Assembly (NCBI GenBank): GCA_947446925.1 | Contig: CANFHU010000003.1 | Coordinates: 1 to 64,000 of the forward strand | Direction: 5' to 3' | Source of the DNA: Flavobacteriia bacterium | Lineage (GTDB): Bacteria > Bacteroidota > Bacteroidia > Flavobacteriales_D > Crocinitomicaceae | Length of the DNA stretch: 64,000 bases | Shown: positions 7,789-17,685 of the stretch, in pieces | How the letters are laid out: each line of letters starts with the position of its first letter | How positions within the stretch are numbered: the first letter of the stretch is position 1 | Notes under the pieces: model-generated | What the model was told of the DNA's origin: nothing | Seen by the model: only the letters and a program-made list of their open reading frames with translations | Databases searched by the model: none | Translations under genes and position numbers: made by a program

Positions 7789-8925
7789 ATGAAAAAAATA
7801 CAAATGGTTGACTTACAGTCACAATATAGAAAGATAAAAACAGAAATTGATGCTGCAATTATCGATGTGATTGAACAAGCTAATTTTATTAATGGACCAG
7901 AAGTGGGTGAATTTCGTTCGGATTTAGAAAAATATTTGAATGTGAAGCATGTTATTCCGTGTGCGAATGGTACAGATGCCTTACAAATTGCATTAATGGC
8001 TTTAGGTTTAAAACCAGGAGATGAGGTGATTACGCCTTCTTTTACGTATATTGCTACGACAGAGGTGATTGCTTTATTACATTTAGTACCTGTATTTGTT
8101 GATGTGCTTCCGGATACTTTTTGCATAGATCCTTCTAAAATTGAAGAAGCTATAACTCCAAAAACAAAGGCAATCGTACCAGTACATTTGTATGGACAAT
8201 GTGCAGACATGGATGCTATATTAGAGATTGCAAAAAAACACCAACTTGCTGTTATTGAAGATACAGCACAAGCAATTGGCGCTACCTATACACACAAAGA
8301 TGGTACAGTTTCCAAAGCAGGTACGATGGGAGATGTTGGTTGTACCTCTTTTTTTCCGTCTAAAAATTTAGGTTGTTATGGCGATGGTGGTGCGATGTAT
8401 ACGAATGACGCACATCTAGCTGCTACTTTGAAAAAGATTGCTAATCATGGCCAAGTTATTAAATACCATCATGAAGTGGTAGGTTGTAATTCTAGATTAG
8501 ACACGATTCAAGCTGCAATTTTAAAGATTAAATTAAAAGATTTAGATAATTATTGTGCTGCCCGACAAAAAGTTGCGGCTTATTATGATGCAGCTTTTGA
8601 GTCTGTAAAGCAAATAACAATACCAGCAAGAAACCCTAAATCTTCCCATGTTTTTCATCAGTATACGGTTAAATTAGAGGGTGTTGATCGAACAGCATTA
8701 GTGAATTATTTAACTGAACATGGAATTCCATCGATGGTTTATTATCCGCTTCCTGCCCATAAGCAAGGAATGTTCAAAGCATTTGGTAAAGAGAATCAAG
8801 ATTTACCAATAACAAATTTATTGACAACACAAGTCCTTTCATTTCCAATTCACACAGAGATGGAAGTAGCACAATTAGAATATATTACAAAACACATTAT
8901 TCATTTTATAAACACAAACGCATGA
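7789..8925 (+). CDS. wbpE: DegT/DnrJ/EryC1-type sugar aminotransferase (WbpE-like)
   Basis: PLP-dependent nucleotide-sugar aminotransferase of 378 residues. Seen: PCANGTDALQIAL (cofactor phosphate region), VPVHLYGQCADMD, VIEDTAQAIGA, and SFFPSKNLGCYGDGG, where K192 is the Schiff-base lysine. Because WbpA-, WbpB- and WbpD-like genes lie in the same operon, the likely reaction is amination of UDP-3-keto-GlcNAc-uronic acid to the 3-amino sugar, using glutamate. Its stop overlaps the next start by 4 bases (ATGA). The exact substrate is inferred from context; the family is certain. Confidence 0.85.
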   Translation: MKKIQMVDLQSQYRKIKTEIDAAIIDVIEQANFINGPEVGEFRSDLEKYLNVKHVIPCANGTDALQIALMALGLKPGDEVITPSFTYIATTEVIALLHLVPVFVDVLPDTFCIDPSKIEEAITPKTKAIVPVHLYGQCADMDAILEIAKKHQLAVIEDTAQAIGATYTHKDGTVSKAGTMGDVGCTSFFPSKNLGCYGDGGAMYTNDAHLAATLKKIANHGQVIKYHHEVVGCNSRLDTIQAAILKIKLKDLDNYCAARQKVAAYYDAAFESVKQITIPARNPKSSHVFHQYTVKLEGVDRTALVNYLTEHGIPSMVYYPLPAHKQGMFKAFGKENQDLPITNLLTTQVLSFPIHTEMEVAQLEYITKHIIHFINTNA

Positions 8926-10238
8926 AAAAAATAGCTGTTATTGGAACAGGTTATGTTGGTTTAGTTACCGGCACTTGTTTTGCTGAAACTGGTAATCAAG
9001 TAATTTGCGTGGATAACAACGCTGCAAAAGTAGCAATGATGCGTAATGGAGAAATTCCGATTTATGAGCCACATCTAGATGTTTTATTCGAACGAAATAT
9101 CAAAGCAAATCGTTTAGTTTTTACAACCGACTTATTAGAAGGTATTAAAGATGCTGAAATTATCTTTCTAGCTTTGCCAACTCCTCCAGGTGAAGATGGT
9201 TCAGCAGATTTATCTTATATCTTAGGAGTTGCAGAAGAATTAGGTAAAATCATTACGGATTATAAAGTAGTAGTTGACAAGAGTACAGTTCCAGTTGGTA
9301 CCGCAGAAAAAGTGCGTTTAGCAATGGCTAAAAATGCAACTGTTGACTTTGACGTGGTTTCTAATCCAGAGTTTTTGCGCGAAGGTTTTGCGGTAGATGA
9401 TTTTATGAAGCCAGACCGAGTTGTAATTGGTACTTCTTCGGACCGAGCGAAAAAAACAATGGATCAATTATACAAACCATTTGTACGTCAGGGTAATCCG
9501 ATAATTTTTATGGATGAAAAATCTGCTGAATTAACTAAATATGCAGCGAATTCATTTCTTGCAACGAAAATTACGTTCATGAATGAGATTGCAAATTTTT
9601 GTGAATTAGTTGGTGCGGATGTAGATAAAGTTCGAATTGGTATTGGTTCGGATGAGCGTATCGGAAAACGATTCTTATTTCCTGGTATTGGATATGGGGG
9701 GTCTTGTTTCCCGAAAGATGTTCAGGCATTAGTAAAATCTGGAAATGAATACAATTTTTCTTTTGAAATATTGAAATCTGTGATGACTGTGAATGAAGAG
9801 CAAAAGACAGTTATAATTCCAAAAATTAAAAACTTCTTTCGTGGTGATTTGAAAGGTAAAAAAATAGCACTTTGGGGCTTAGCTTTCAAACCAGATACGG
9901 ATGATATTCGTGAAGCTCCGGCTTTATATATTATAGATGCTTTAGTAGATGCAGGTGCTACCATTACTGCTTTTGACCCTGAGGCTATGCCAAATGTACA
10001 GGGTGTAATTGGAGATAAAATTACGTATGCTAGTAATGAATATGAAGCACTTGAAAATGCGGATGCATTAGTAGTTTGTACAGAGTGGGGTATTTTTAGA
10101 AATCCTGATTTTGATAAGATTGCTAATTTGTTAAAAGATAAAGTAATTTTTGATGGACGAAATCTTTTTGATTTAAATGAAATGAATGAAAGAGGTTTTT
10201 ATTATAGTTCAATAGGTCGTTCTATTGTTGAAAAATAA
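8922..10238 (+). CDS. ugd: UDP-glucose 6-dehydrogenase
   Basis: Cytosolic NAD-dependent enzyme that oxidises UDP-glucose to UDP-glucuronate in two steps. The 438-residue protein has the N-terminal Rossmann motif [10 protein letters not shown], the central [22 protein letters not shown]-type region with [15 protein letters not shown], catalytic C262 in [10 protein letters not shown], and the C-terminal domain [18 protein letters not shown]. It overlaps the aminotransferase by 4 bases and lies 5 bases from the next gene, whose product uses UDP-glucuronate. It is distinct from the WbpA-like dehydrogenase later in the operon. Confidence 0.95.
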   Translation: MKKIAVIGTGYVGLVTGTCFAETGNQVICVDNNAAKVAMMRNGEIPIYEPHLDVLFERNIKANRLVFTTDLLEGIKDAEIIFLALPTPPGEDGSADLSYILGVAEELGKIITDYKVVVDKSTVPVGTAEKVRLAMAKNATVDFDVVSNPEFLREGFAVDDFMKPDRVVIGTSSDRAKKTMDQLYKPFVRQGNPIIFMDEKSAELTKYAANSFLATKITFMNEIANFCELVGADVDKVRIGIGSDERIGKRFLFPGIGYGGSCFPKDVQALVKSGNEYNFSFEILKSVMTVNEEQKTVIIPKIKNFFRGDLKGKKIALWGLAFKPDTDDIREAPALYIIDALVDAGATITAFDPEAMPNVQGVIGDKITYASNEYEALENADALVVCTEWGIFRNPDFDKIANLLKDKVIFDGRNLFDLNEMNERGFYYSSIGRSIVEK

Positions 10239-10243
10239 GCAAT

Positions 10244-11239
10244 ATGGAAAGAAGAAAAAGAATATTAATCACTGGAGCAGCTGGATTTTTAGGTTCGCAT
10301 TTGTGTGATCGTTTTATCAAAGAGAATTACCATGTAATTGCCATGGATAATTTGATTACTGGACGTTTAAAAAATATCGAACACCTTTTTAAATTAGAAA
10401 ATTTTGAATTTTATAATCACGATGTTTCTAAATTTATTCATGTACCTGGTGAGTTAGATTATATTTTACATTTCGCATCTCCTGCAAGTCCAATTGATTA
10501 TTTGAAAATTCCAATTCAAACTTTAAAAGTTGGTTCTTTAGGAATTCATAATTGTTTAGGTTTAGCGAAGGTGAAGGGAGCACGTGTGTTAATTGCTTCT
10601 ACTTCTGAAGTTTATGGAGATCCAACGGTACATCCACAACCGGAAGAATATTGGGGAAATGTTAATCCTGTAGGACCTCGTGGTGTTTACGATGAAGCAA
10701 AACGATTCCAGGAAGCAATGACCATGGCATACCATACCTATCATGGTTTAGAAACTAGAATTGTACGAATATTCAATACGTATGGTCCAAGAATGCGTTT
10801 GAATGATGGGCGTGTATTACCAGCTTTTATTGGTCAAGCATTAAGAGGAGAGGATTTAACCATTTTTGGAGACGGATCTCAAACACGTTCTTTCTGTTAC
10901 GTGGATGATTTGGTAGAAGGGATCTTCCGTTTATTACATTCTGATTACGCAGAACCAGTGAATATTGGGAATCCAGATGAGATAACGATTAGTCAATTTG
11001 CGGAAGAAATTATTAAATTGACTAATACCGATCAAAAGGTTGTTTACCATGATTTACCAGTCAATGATCCTAAACAACGTCAACCAAATATTACCAAAGC
11101 GAAGGCAATTTTAGGATGGGAACCAAAAGTTTCTCGTAGTGAAGGTTTAAAATTGACGTATGAATATTTTTGCAGTCTTTCGGAAGAAGAATTGAGACAT
11201 AAAGAGCATAATAATTTTGATAATTATATTGTAAAATAA
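10244..11239 (+). CDS. uxs: UDP-glucuronate decarboxylase (UDP-xylose synthase)
   Basis: Extended short-chain dehydrogenase that converts UDP-glucuronate to UDP-xylose with bound NAD. At 331 residues it shows the NAD motif [19 protein letters not shown] typical of UDP-xylose synthases, STSEVYGDP, and the YxxxK pair Y149/K153 in YDEAKRF. It also has [10 protein letters not shown] and [15 protein letters not shown]. Its placement directly after ugd supports the pathway. The stop and the next start share one base (TAATG), suggesting translational coupling. Confidence 0.93.
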   Translation: MERRKRILITGAAGFLGSHLCDRFIKENYHVIAMDNLITGRLKNIEHLFKLENFEFYNHDVSKFIHVPGELDYILHFASPASPIDYLKIPIQTLKVGSLGIHNCLGLAKVKGARVLIASTSEVYGDPTVHPQPEEYWGNVNPVGPRGVYDEAKRFQEAMTMAYHTYHGLETRIVRIFNTYGPRMRLNDGRVLPAFIGQALRGEDLTIFGDGSQTRSFCYVDDLVEGIFRLLHSDYAEPVNIGNPDEITISQFAEEIIKLTNTDQKVVYHDLPVNDPKQRQPNITKAKAILGWEPKVSRSEGLKLTYEYFCSLSEEELRHKEHNNFDNYIVK

Positions 11240-11814
11240 TGGATTATTTTGCGCACGAAACGGCTATTATTGATGCCGGTTGTACAATTGGAAATGGGAC
11301 CAAAATATGGCATTTTTCGCACATTATGCCAAATTGTATACTTGGTGATAACTGTAATATTGGTCAGAATGTAGTTGTTTCTCCAGATGTAATTTTAGGC
11401 AAAAATGTCAAAGTTCAAAATAATGTTTCGATCTATACGGGGGTTATTTGTGAAGATGATGTTTTCCTAGGACCATCCATGGTTTTTACGAATGTTATGA
11501 ATCCAAGAAGTGCAGTTAATCGTAAAAATGAATATTTAAAAACAGTTGTTCGTAAAGGCGCTTCTATTGGAGCAAACGCTACAATTGTTTGTGGTCATGA
11601 TATTGGAGAGTTTGCTTTTATAGGAGCGGGGGCTGTAGTTACAAAAACAGTAGCCCCATACGCTTTAATGGTTGGTAATCCTGCTCGTCAATTAGGTTGG
11701 ATGAGTGAATACGGACAAAGACTAGAATTTAATAATGAAGGATTTGCTATATGCTCTGAAAGCGGAGAAAAATATAAGTTAGAAAATAATAAGGTCATTA
11801 AAATAAGCAAATGA
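11239..11814 (+). CDS. wbpD: UDP-3-amino-uronic acid N-acetyltransferase (WbpD-like)
   Basis: Left-handed beta-helix (hexapeptide) acetyltransferase of 191 residues. The known WbpD protein is, as I recall, the same length and near-parallel in sequence. Seen: the repeats [59 protein letters not shown], then [19 protein letters not shown]. It would use acetyl-CoA to acetylate the 3-amino group made by the aminotransferase, finishing UDP-2,3-diacetamido-2,3-dideoxy-glucuronate. It overlaps both neighbours (1 and 4 bases). Confidence 0.9.
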   Translation: MDYFAHETAIIDAGCTIGNGTKIWHFSHIMPNCILGDNCNIGQNVVVSPDVILGKNVKVQNNVSIYTGVICEDDVFLGPSMVFTNVMNPRSAVNRKNEYLKTVVRKGASIGANATIVCGHDIGEFAFIGAGAVVTKTVAPYALMVGNPARQLGWMSEYGQRLEFNNEGFAICSESGEKYKLENNKVIKISK

Positions 11815-12857
11815 TTGTAACGAACGAAAAAGTAAGATTTGCAGTTGTAGGTGCTGGACATATCGGAAAGCGTCATGCAGAAATGATTTCGCGCGATCCT
11901 GAGGCAGAATTAGTTGCTATGGTTGACGTACGAAGTGCGGAAGAATGTGGTGTTACAACTGAAATTCCATTTTTTAATACGGTAGAAGAACTACTGAATT
12001 CTAAATTAGAATTTGACGTTGTTAATGTTTGTACGCCTAATGGTTTACATGCGACACAATCTATCCAGGCATTGGAGGCAAAAAAACATGTGGTGTGTGA
12101 AAAACCGATGGGCTTATCCAAAGAAGAGTGTGAAAAAGTCATTTTTAAATCGTTACAAATGTCTCGCAACGTATTTTGTGTCATGCAAAATAGATATTCT
12201 CCTCCCTCTGAATGGATAAAAAAAGTGGTGCAAGAAAAAATATTAGGAGATATTTTTATGGTGCAATTAAATTGTTATTGGAACCGAGACGCACGCTACT
12301 ATAAAAAAGGAGGGTGGAAAGGAACGCAGGAATTAGATGGTGGTACTTTGTTTACACAATTTTCTCACTTTATTGATATTATGTATTGGTTGTTCGGAGA
12401 TATAGATAATATCAAAGGTAACTTCGCAGATTTTACGCACCAAGAAACGACTGATTTTGAAGACTCTGGATTTGTTTCTTTTGATTTCTTGAATGGAGGA
12501 ATGGGTTCAATTAATTATTCCACAGCTGTGACAGATAAAAATCTTGAAAGTTCCATGACAATTATTGGAAGTAAAGGGAGTGTCAAAATTGGAGGACAAT
12601 ATATGAATGAAGTGGAAGTTTGTAATATCCCAGGATATGAAATGCCTATTTTAGCTGAATCTAGTCCTGCAAATGATTATGGTCCTTACAAAGGTTCCGC
12701 AGCCAACCATCATTTTTTAATTTCCAATGTGGTTCAAACATTAAAAGGAAAAGCTACAGCAACAACCAATGCTTTAGAAGGTTTAAAGGTAGTAGAGATT
12801 ATTGAACGAATTTATAACGTACGAAATGAGCAACTCAATGTATCAAAAGTTAATTAA
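11811..12857 (+). CDS. wbpB: Gfo/Idh/MocA oxidoreductase (WbpB-like)
   Basis: NAD-dependent sugar oxidoreductase of 348 residues. The N-terminal Rossmann domain ([15 protein letters not shown]) carries the family EKPMGLS motif (lysine expected to be catalytic). A C-terminal alpha/beta domain contains [15 protein letters not shown]...[15 protein letters not shown]. In context it would oxidise C3 of UDP-GlcNAc-uronate to give the keto substrate of the aminotransferase. The first four bases overlap the acetyltransferase stop. The last part of the gene overlaps the next coding frame by 20-32 bases depending on the start chosen there. Confidence 0.87.
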   Translation: MIVTNEKVRFAVVGAGHIGKRHAEMISRDPEAELVAMVDVRSAEECGVTTEIPFFNTVEELLNSKLEFDVVNVCTPNGLHATQSIQALEAKKHVVCEKPMGLSKEECEKVIFKSLQMSRNVFCVMQNRYSPPSEWIKKVVQEKILGDIFMVQLNCYWNRDARYYKKGGWKGTQELDGGTLFTQFSHFIDIMYWLFGDIDNIKGNFADFTHQETTDFEDSGFVSFDFLNGGMGSINYSTAVTDKNLESSMTIIGSKGSVKIGGQYMNEVEVCNIPGYEMPILAESSPANDYGPYKGSAANHHFLISNVVQTLKGKATATTNALEGLKVVEIIERIYNVRNEQLNVSKVN

Positions 12858-14130
12858 TAAAGAAACTAAATTAGCAGTTATTGGTTTAGGTTATGTTGGT
12901 CTACCGATTGCGTTAGAATTCGCAAGATCGATACAAGTTATTGGTTTTGATATCAATCAAGCACGGGTAGATATGATGCGTAATAATATCGATCCAAGTC
13001 AAGAATTAGAGGCTTCGGCTTTTGATGGTTGCGATATTCATTTTACGGCAGATTTAGAAGATCTAAGAGAAGCGACTTTTTTTATTGTTGCTGTTCCAAC
13101 ACCTATTGATTCAGCAAATGTTCCAGATTTAAAACCTTTATTGGGTGCTTCTTCTACTGTGGGGAAAGTACTTAAAAAAGGGGATTATGTGGTGTTTGAG
13201 TCTACGGTTTATCCTGGTTGTACGGAAGAAGATTGTGTGCCAGTTTTAGAAAAAGAGTCTGGTTTAAAGTTTAGACAAGATTTCATGCTGGGATATTCGC
13301 CAGAACGTATCAATCCGGGAGATAAAGAACATACGCTGAGAAATATTACTAAAATTGTTTCTGGTTGTTGTCCAGAATCGTTGGATAATATAGCATCTAC
13401 CTATGAAATTGTGGTGGATGCAGGTGTGCACAGAGCTTCTTCGATCAAAGTTGCTGAAGCGGCAAAAATTATCGAAAACACCCAACGTGATGTTAATATT
13501 GCGCTAATAAATGAACTTTCGATTATATTCAACAAATTGGGAATTAACACATTTGATGTGTTAGAGGCTGCTGGAACAAAATGGAACTTCTTGAAATTCT
13601 TTCCAGGATTAGTTGGTGGACACTGTATTGGTGTAGATCCATATTATTTAACCCATAAAGCCGCACAAGCAGGATATATATCTAAAGTAATTACAAGTGG
13701 ACGTTTTGTGAATGATTCTATGGGTGGTTATATTGCGAAGCAAATTGTAAAAAAAATGATTGCGCAAGGAAAACACATTCAAGATACACGTGTATTGGTA
13801 ATGGGTGCGACATTTAAAGAAGATGTTACAGATATCCGAAACACGAAGGTGATTGATGTTGTAAAAGAATTACAATCTTATCAAGTAACTGTTGATTTAG
13901 TAGATCCACATGCTTCCTCTAGTGAGATGGAACATGAATATGGGATTGGGCTTCATGAACAGCCTGAAGGTTTGTATGATTCTATAATCGTTGCTGTCAA
14001 CCATAAGGATTATATGGGCTTAACAGAAGCATATTTTAAGTCTTTATTAATCGATGGTAAAGGAACTTTTGCAGATATCAAAGGGATTTATAGAGGTAAA
14101 ATAAAACAGTTAGAATACTGGAGTTTATAA
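12826..14130 (+). CDS. wbpA: UDP-N-acetylhexosamine 6-dehydrogenase (WbpA/TviB-like)
   Basis: NAD-dependent nucleotide-sugar dehydrogenase that oxidises C6 of UDP-GlcNAc (or UDP-GalNAc) to the uronic acid. Seen: AVIGLGYVGLPIALEF, VPTPIDSANVPDL, FESTVYPGCTEEDCVPVLE, GYSPERINPGDKEH, KVIENTQRD-type region, and the catalytic Cys in GGHCIGVDPYYLTHKA. These features place it with WbpA/WbpO/TviB rather than with UDP-glucose dehydrogenase. The frame is open upstream to a TTG at 12802, but ATG 12826 or ATG 12838 are more likely starts, and either overlaps the upstream stop at 12857. Substrate choice is inferred from the WbpB/D/E-like genes beside it. Confidence 0.9.
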   Translation: MSNSMYQKLINKETKLAVIGLGYVGLPIALEFARSIQVIGFDINQARVDMMRNNIDPSQELEASAFDGCDIHFTADLEDLREATFFIVAVPTPIDSANVPDLKPLLGASSTVGKVLKKGDYVVFESTVYPGCTEEDCVPVLEKESGLKFRQDFMLGYSPERINPGDKEHTLRNITKIVSGCCPESLDNIASTYEIVVDAGVHRASSIKVAEAAKIIENTQRDVNIALINELSIIFNKLGINTFDVLEAAGTKWNFLKFFPGLVGGHCIGVDPYYLTHKAAQAGYISKVITSGRFVNDSMGGYIAKQIVKKMIAQGKHIQDTRVLVMGATFKEDVTDIRNTKVIDVVKELQSYQVTVDLVDPHASSSEMEHEYGIGLHEQPEGLYDSIIVAVNHKDYMGLTEAYFKSLLIDGKGTFADIKGIYRGKIKQLEYWSL

Positions 14131-14147
14131 AATATAATTGTCATAAA

Positions 14148-15194
14148 ATGAATATATTAGTTACAGGGGGAGCAGGTTTTATCGGGTCACATGTTGTACG
14201 TTTATTTGTAAACAAATATCCGGAGCATACCATTGTTAATTTTGATAAATTGACTTACGCTGGAAATCTTTCCAACTTAAAAGATTTAGAAGGAAAAACA
14301 AATTATCATTTTGTAAAGGGAGATATTTGCTCTCAAGCAGATGTAAAAGCAGTATTCGAAAAATATCATATTACAGATGTAATTCATTTAGCGGCGGAAT
14401 CACACGTGGATAGATCGATTGAAGGTCCTATGGAGTTTGCAATGACGAACGTTATTGGTACATTAAATTTATTAAACGAAGCAAAATCCTATTGGGATTT
14501 GACTGAAAAACATACATTTCACCATGTTTCTACAGATGAAGTCTATGGTTCACTTGGTGCTGAAGGGTTGTTTACAGAAACTACTTCCTACGATCCAAGA
14601 AGTCCTTATTCTGCATCTAAAGCATCCTCTGATCATTTTGTAAATGCTTTTTTTCATACCTACAATTTCCCAGTGAAAATGAGTAATTGCTCCAATAATT
14701 ATGGAAGTCACCATTTTCCTGAAAAATTGATTCCTTTAATGATTCAAAATATCGTAAATATGAAACCTTTGCCTGTATATGGAAAAGGAGAAAATATTCG
14801 TGATTGGTTGTGGGTGGAAGACCATGCACGTGCCATTGAAACGATTTTCTTTCAAGGAACATACGGAGAATCATATAATGTAGGAGGTCTAAATGAATGG
14901 AAAAACATTGATTTAGTCCATTATTTATGTAACATGTTAGACGAAAAATTAAAGCGTGAACCTGGAACTTCTGCAAGTTTGATCACGTATGTTACGGATC
15001 GTTCTGGGCATGATATGCGTTATGCTATTGATGCTTCAAAATTGGAAAAAGAATTAGGTTGGACACCTTCTATTACATTTGAAGAAGGATTGGATAAAAC
15101 AGTGGATTGGTATTTATCCAATGAAGAATGGGTGAAGGAAGTAACAAGTGGAGATTATCAAAAATATTATTCCGACATGTATTCTAATAGATAG
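14148..15194 (+). CDS. rfbB: dTDP-glucose 4,6-dehydratase
   Basis: Converts dTDP-glucose to dTDP-4-keto-6-deoxyglucose, the branch point to rhamnose and other deoxysugars. It has 348 residues with the NAD motif GGAGFIGSH, FDKLTYAGNL, AAESHVDRSI, STDEVYGSLG, Y154/K158 in YSASKAS, NCSNNYGSHHFPEKLIPL and DHARAIE. These are the standard RfbB landmarks. It follows the WbpA-like gene by 17 bases in the same operon. The 3,5-epimerase gene rfbC is about 35 kb away in the second polysaccharide operon; rfbA and rfbD are not in the window. Confidence 0.95.
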   Translation: MNILVTGGAGFIGSHVVRLFVNKYPEHTIVNFDKLTYAGNLSNLKDLEGKTNYHFVKGDICSQADVKAVFEKYHITDVIHLAAESHVDRSIEGPMEFAMTNVIGTLNLLNEAKSYWDLTEKHTFHHVSTDEVYGSLGAEGLFTETTSYDPRSPYSASKASSDHFVNAFFHTYNFPVKMSNCSNNYGSHHFPEKLIPLMIQNIVNMKPLPVYGKGENIRDWLWVEDHARAIETIFFQGTYGESYNVGGLNEWKNIDLVHYLCNMLDEKLKREPGTSASLITYVTDRSGHDMRYAIDASKLEKELGWTPSITFEEGLDKTVDWYLSNEEWVKEVTSGDYQKYYSDMYSNR

Positions 15195-15196
15195 TT

Positions 15197-15949
15197 ATGG
15201 GACTCTTCTCTCTATTTTCGAAAAAAAAACAAGCAATACAATTACCTCCGTTTGATTTTTCAACGATAGGTGTAGATATGCATAGCCACTTACTGCCTGG
15301 TATAGATGATGGTGCTGCTACTTTGGATCATAGTATTGGTATGATTTTGAAATTTAAAGAGTTGGGTTATAAAAAACTGATTGCAACGCCACATATCATG
15401 ATGGATTGCTACCAGAATACGCCTGAAATAATTGCAGCAAAGCACGCAGAGGTCAAGGCAGAATTAGAAAGACTAAATATTGAAATCGAATTTGAAGCCG
15501 CTGCTGAAAATTTTTATGAAGAAGCTTTAACTGAATCCATTAAAGAAAAACGTGCAGTTACTTTTAACGGTAATTATTTATTGTTTGAATTTTCGTTTTT
15601 CAGTGAACCTTCTCAAATAGATCAGTTAATATTTGATATGTCTGTAAATGGTTATATTCCTGTATTAGCGCATTACGAACGTTATCCTTATTATTTCCGT
15701 AATCCAGCAAAAATAGAGGAATACAGAAGTAAAGGTGTGCAGATACAAGTGAATTTGCTATCTATTGTTGGTCATTATGGACCTGATGTAATGGAACAAG
15801 CGCATTATTTAATCGATAATCAATTAGTAGATTTTGTTTCGTTAGATTGCCATCGTATTGAACATCTCGAAATTTTAGAAAGATGTGCTTCTCATCCATA
15901 CTTCCATAAATTAGCGGATCTAGATTTGAAAAATAATTCTTTACTTTAA
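15197..15949 (+). CDS. CpsB/YwqE-type tyrosine-protein phosphatase
   Basis: Metal-dependent PHP-family phosphatase of 250 residues. Seen: the metal-binding DMHSHLLPGIDDGA (about 27-40), ATPHI, a Glu in AAAENFYEE, LAHYERYPYY and the final SLDCHRIEH. Such enzymes remove phosphate from bacterial tyrosine kinases that control capsule or exopolysaccharide export. A Wzc-like kinase with a Tyr-rich tail is encoded at 50101-52548 and is the likely substrate. It is the last gene of the operon, two bases after rfbB and just before a strong terminator. Confidence 0.9.
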   Translation: MGLFSLFSKKKQAIQLPPFDFSTIGVDMHSHLLPGIDDGAATLDHSIGMILKFKELGYKKLIATPHIMMDCYQNTPEIIAAKHAEVKAELERLNIEIEFEAAAENFYEEALTESIKEKRAVTFNGNYLLFEFSFFSEPSQIDQLIFDMSVNGYIPVLAHYERYPYYFRNPAKIEEYRSKGVQIQVNLLSIVGHYGPDVMEQAHYLIDNQLVDFVSLDCHRIEHLEILERCASHPYFHKLADLDLKNNSLL

Positions 15950-15961
15950 GCATCCAGTTAT

Positions 15962-16009
15962 AAAACAAAAAAAATCCTGCTAATTCAATTAGCAGGATTT
16001 TTTTGTTTT
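15962..16009. terminator. Bidirectional terminator between cpsB-like gene and glyS
   Basis: A long near-perfect palindrome centred at 15986 (arms TCCTGCTAA and TTAGCAGGA) flanked by A-run and T-run. It lies between two convergent genes, so it can end both transcripts. Confidence 0.92.
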
Positions 16010-16016
16010 GTATATA

Positions 16017-17558
16017 CTACAAATTTTGTAATAAATTTCGCAAGTTTACTTTTTGATCAATTAAAGTATGTAATTCTGAAATTGCGATACGTACTTGTTT
16101 CATTGTGTCTCGGTCTCTGACAGTCACAGTGTTATTTTCCATGGTTTCATGATCCACCATTACACAGAAAGGAGTACCAATGGCATCTTGTCTTCTGTAG
16201 CGTTTTCCAGGGGAGTCCTTTTCATCGTATTGGCATTGGAAATCGTATTTTAATGCATCGAATATTTCTCGTGCTTTTTCTGGCAATCCATCTTTACGTG
16301 TCAATGGCATAATAGCAACTTTATAAGGTGCTAATGCAGCAGGTAAAGAAAGAACAACACGTTCAGATCCATCTTCTAGTTTTTCCGTGTTTAAGGAATT
16401 ACTCATAACAGCTAAAAACATACGATCTAGACCAACCGATGTTTCTACTACATATGGCACATAACTTTCGTTTAATTCTGGGTCGAAGAATTGTAATTTT
16501 TTACCGGAAAATTCTTCATGTTGTTTTAAATCAAAATCGGTACGGGAATGTATCCCTTCCAACTCTTTGAATCCCATTGGAAAATCAAATTCAATATCGC
16601 ACGCTGCATTTGCATAATGTGCTAATTTGATATGGTCGTGTAAACGGTAAGCTTCATCGCCTAATCCAAGTGCTTTGTGCCATTTTACACGCGCTTCTTT
16701 CCAGTATTCGTACCATTTCATTTCTTCTCCTGGACGTACAAAAAATTGCATTTCCATTTGTTCGAATTCGCGCATACGGAAAATGAATTGACGTGCAACA
16801 ATTTCATTACGGAATGCTTTACCAATTTGAGCGATTCCAAACGGAATTTTCATTCTTCCAGATTTTTGTACATTCAAGAAATTCACGAAAATTCCTTGTG
16901 CAGTTTCTGGTCGTAAGTAAATAGTAGCAGCATCTCCAGCAACAGAACCTAATTCTGTCGAAAACATTAAATTAAACTGTCGAACTTCTGTCCAATTTTT
17001 AGATCCACTGATCGGACAAACGATTTCTAAATCTACGATTAATTGTTGCACCCCTTCTAAATCATTGTTTTCTAAAGTCGTACGCATACGACCTTCAATT
17101 TCAGTGATTTTTTGAGCGTTTCTTAGCACATTTGGATTTGTCGCTAAAAATTGTTCTTTATCAAAAGCATCACCAAATTTTTTAGACGCTTTTTCAACTT
17201 CTTTATTTATTTTTTGGCGAATCTTCTCTATGTGCTCTTCAATCAATACATCTGCACGGTATCTCTTTTTGGAATCTTTATTGTCAATTAATGGATCATT
17301 GAATGCATCTACGTGTCCAGAAGCTTTCCATGTTGTTGGGTGCATGAAGATTGCAGAGTCAATACCTACAATGTTTTCGTGCATTTGTGTCATCGATTTC
17401 CACCAATAGGTTTTGATGTTATTTTTTAGTTCAGAACCCAATTGACCATAGTCATAGGTTGCTGCTAAACCATCATATATTTCAGAGGATGGGAATACGT
17501 ATCCATACTCTTTCGCGTGGGAAATAACTTCCTTTAATTTGTCTTCTTTTTGTTCCAT
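16017..17558 (-). CDS. glyS: Glycyl-tRNA synthetase, single-chain class II type
   Basis: Charges tRNA-Gly with glycine. The 513-residue product is the alpha2 type, not the two-subunit GlyQ/GlyS form. Seen: HAKEYGYVFPSSEIYDGL near the N-terminus, IFMHPTTWKASGHVDAFNDP, the class II motif 2 region FRNEIVARQFIFRMREFEQME, and SVGLDRMFLAV near the C-terminus with the anticodon-binding domain after it. The frame is open further upstream to 17630, but homologues start at the MEQKEDKLKE equivalent, so ATG 17558 is used. A -7 box ends 4 bases before this ATG, again pointing to a very short leader. Confidence 0.96.
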   Translation of the reverse strand: MEQKEDKLKEVISHAKEYGYVFPSSEIYDGLAATYDYGQLGSELKNNIKTYWWKSMTQMHENIVGIDSAIFMHPTTWKASGHVDAFNDPLIDNKDSKKRYRADVLIEEHIEKIRQKINKEVEKASKKFGDAFDKEQFLATNPNVLRNAQKITEIEGRMRTTLENNDLEGVQQLIVDLEIVCPISGSKNWTEVRQFNLMFSTELGSVAGDAATIYLRPETAQGIFVNFLNVQKSGRMKIPFGIAQIGKAFRNEIVARQFIFRMREFEQMEMQFFVRPGEEMKWYEYWKEARVKWHKALGLGDEAYRLHDHIKLAHYANAACDIEFDFPMGFKELEGIHSRTDFDLKQHEEFSGKKLQFFDPELNESYVPYVVETSVGLDRMFLAVMSNSLNTEKLEDGSERVVLSLPAALAPYKVAIMPLTRKDGLPEKAREIFDALKYDFQCQYDEKDSPGKRYRRQDAIGTPFCVMVDHETMENNTVTVRDRDTMKQVRIAISELHTLIDQKVNLRNLLQNL

Positions 17559-17562
17559 GGTA

Positions 17563-17570
17563 CAAAAGTA
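17563..17570 (-). promoter_or_regulatory. -7 promoter box for glyS
   Basis: TACTTTTG on the minus strand ends 4 bases before the glyS ATG. If used, transcription would start at or next to the start codon. Confidence 0.55.
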
Positions 17571-17663
17571 AAAGAAGTATGTTAATTGATGATTGATGTT
17601 GTTAAATTTATCGAAAAAAATCACTTCCAATTTTTAGTATATCGCTAGTCCTGATTTAATTCT

Positions 17664-17671
17664 TAAATTTG
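17664..17671 (+). promoter_or_regulatory. -7 promoter box for the isomerase pair
   Basis: TAAATTTG matches TAnnTTTG and lies 14 bases before the ATG at 17686 (20 before the alternative ATG at 17692). Confidence 0.65.
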
Positions 17672-17685
17672 TTTTATCAAAAAAA

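Noticed and set aside
7764-8210. 148-codon minus-strand frame opposite the aminotransferase
   Set aside because: It is a shadow of the well-supported aminotransferase gene, with no family match or promoter.
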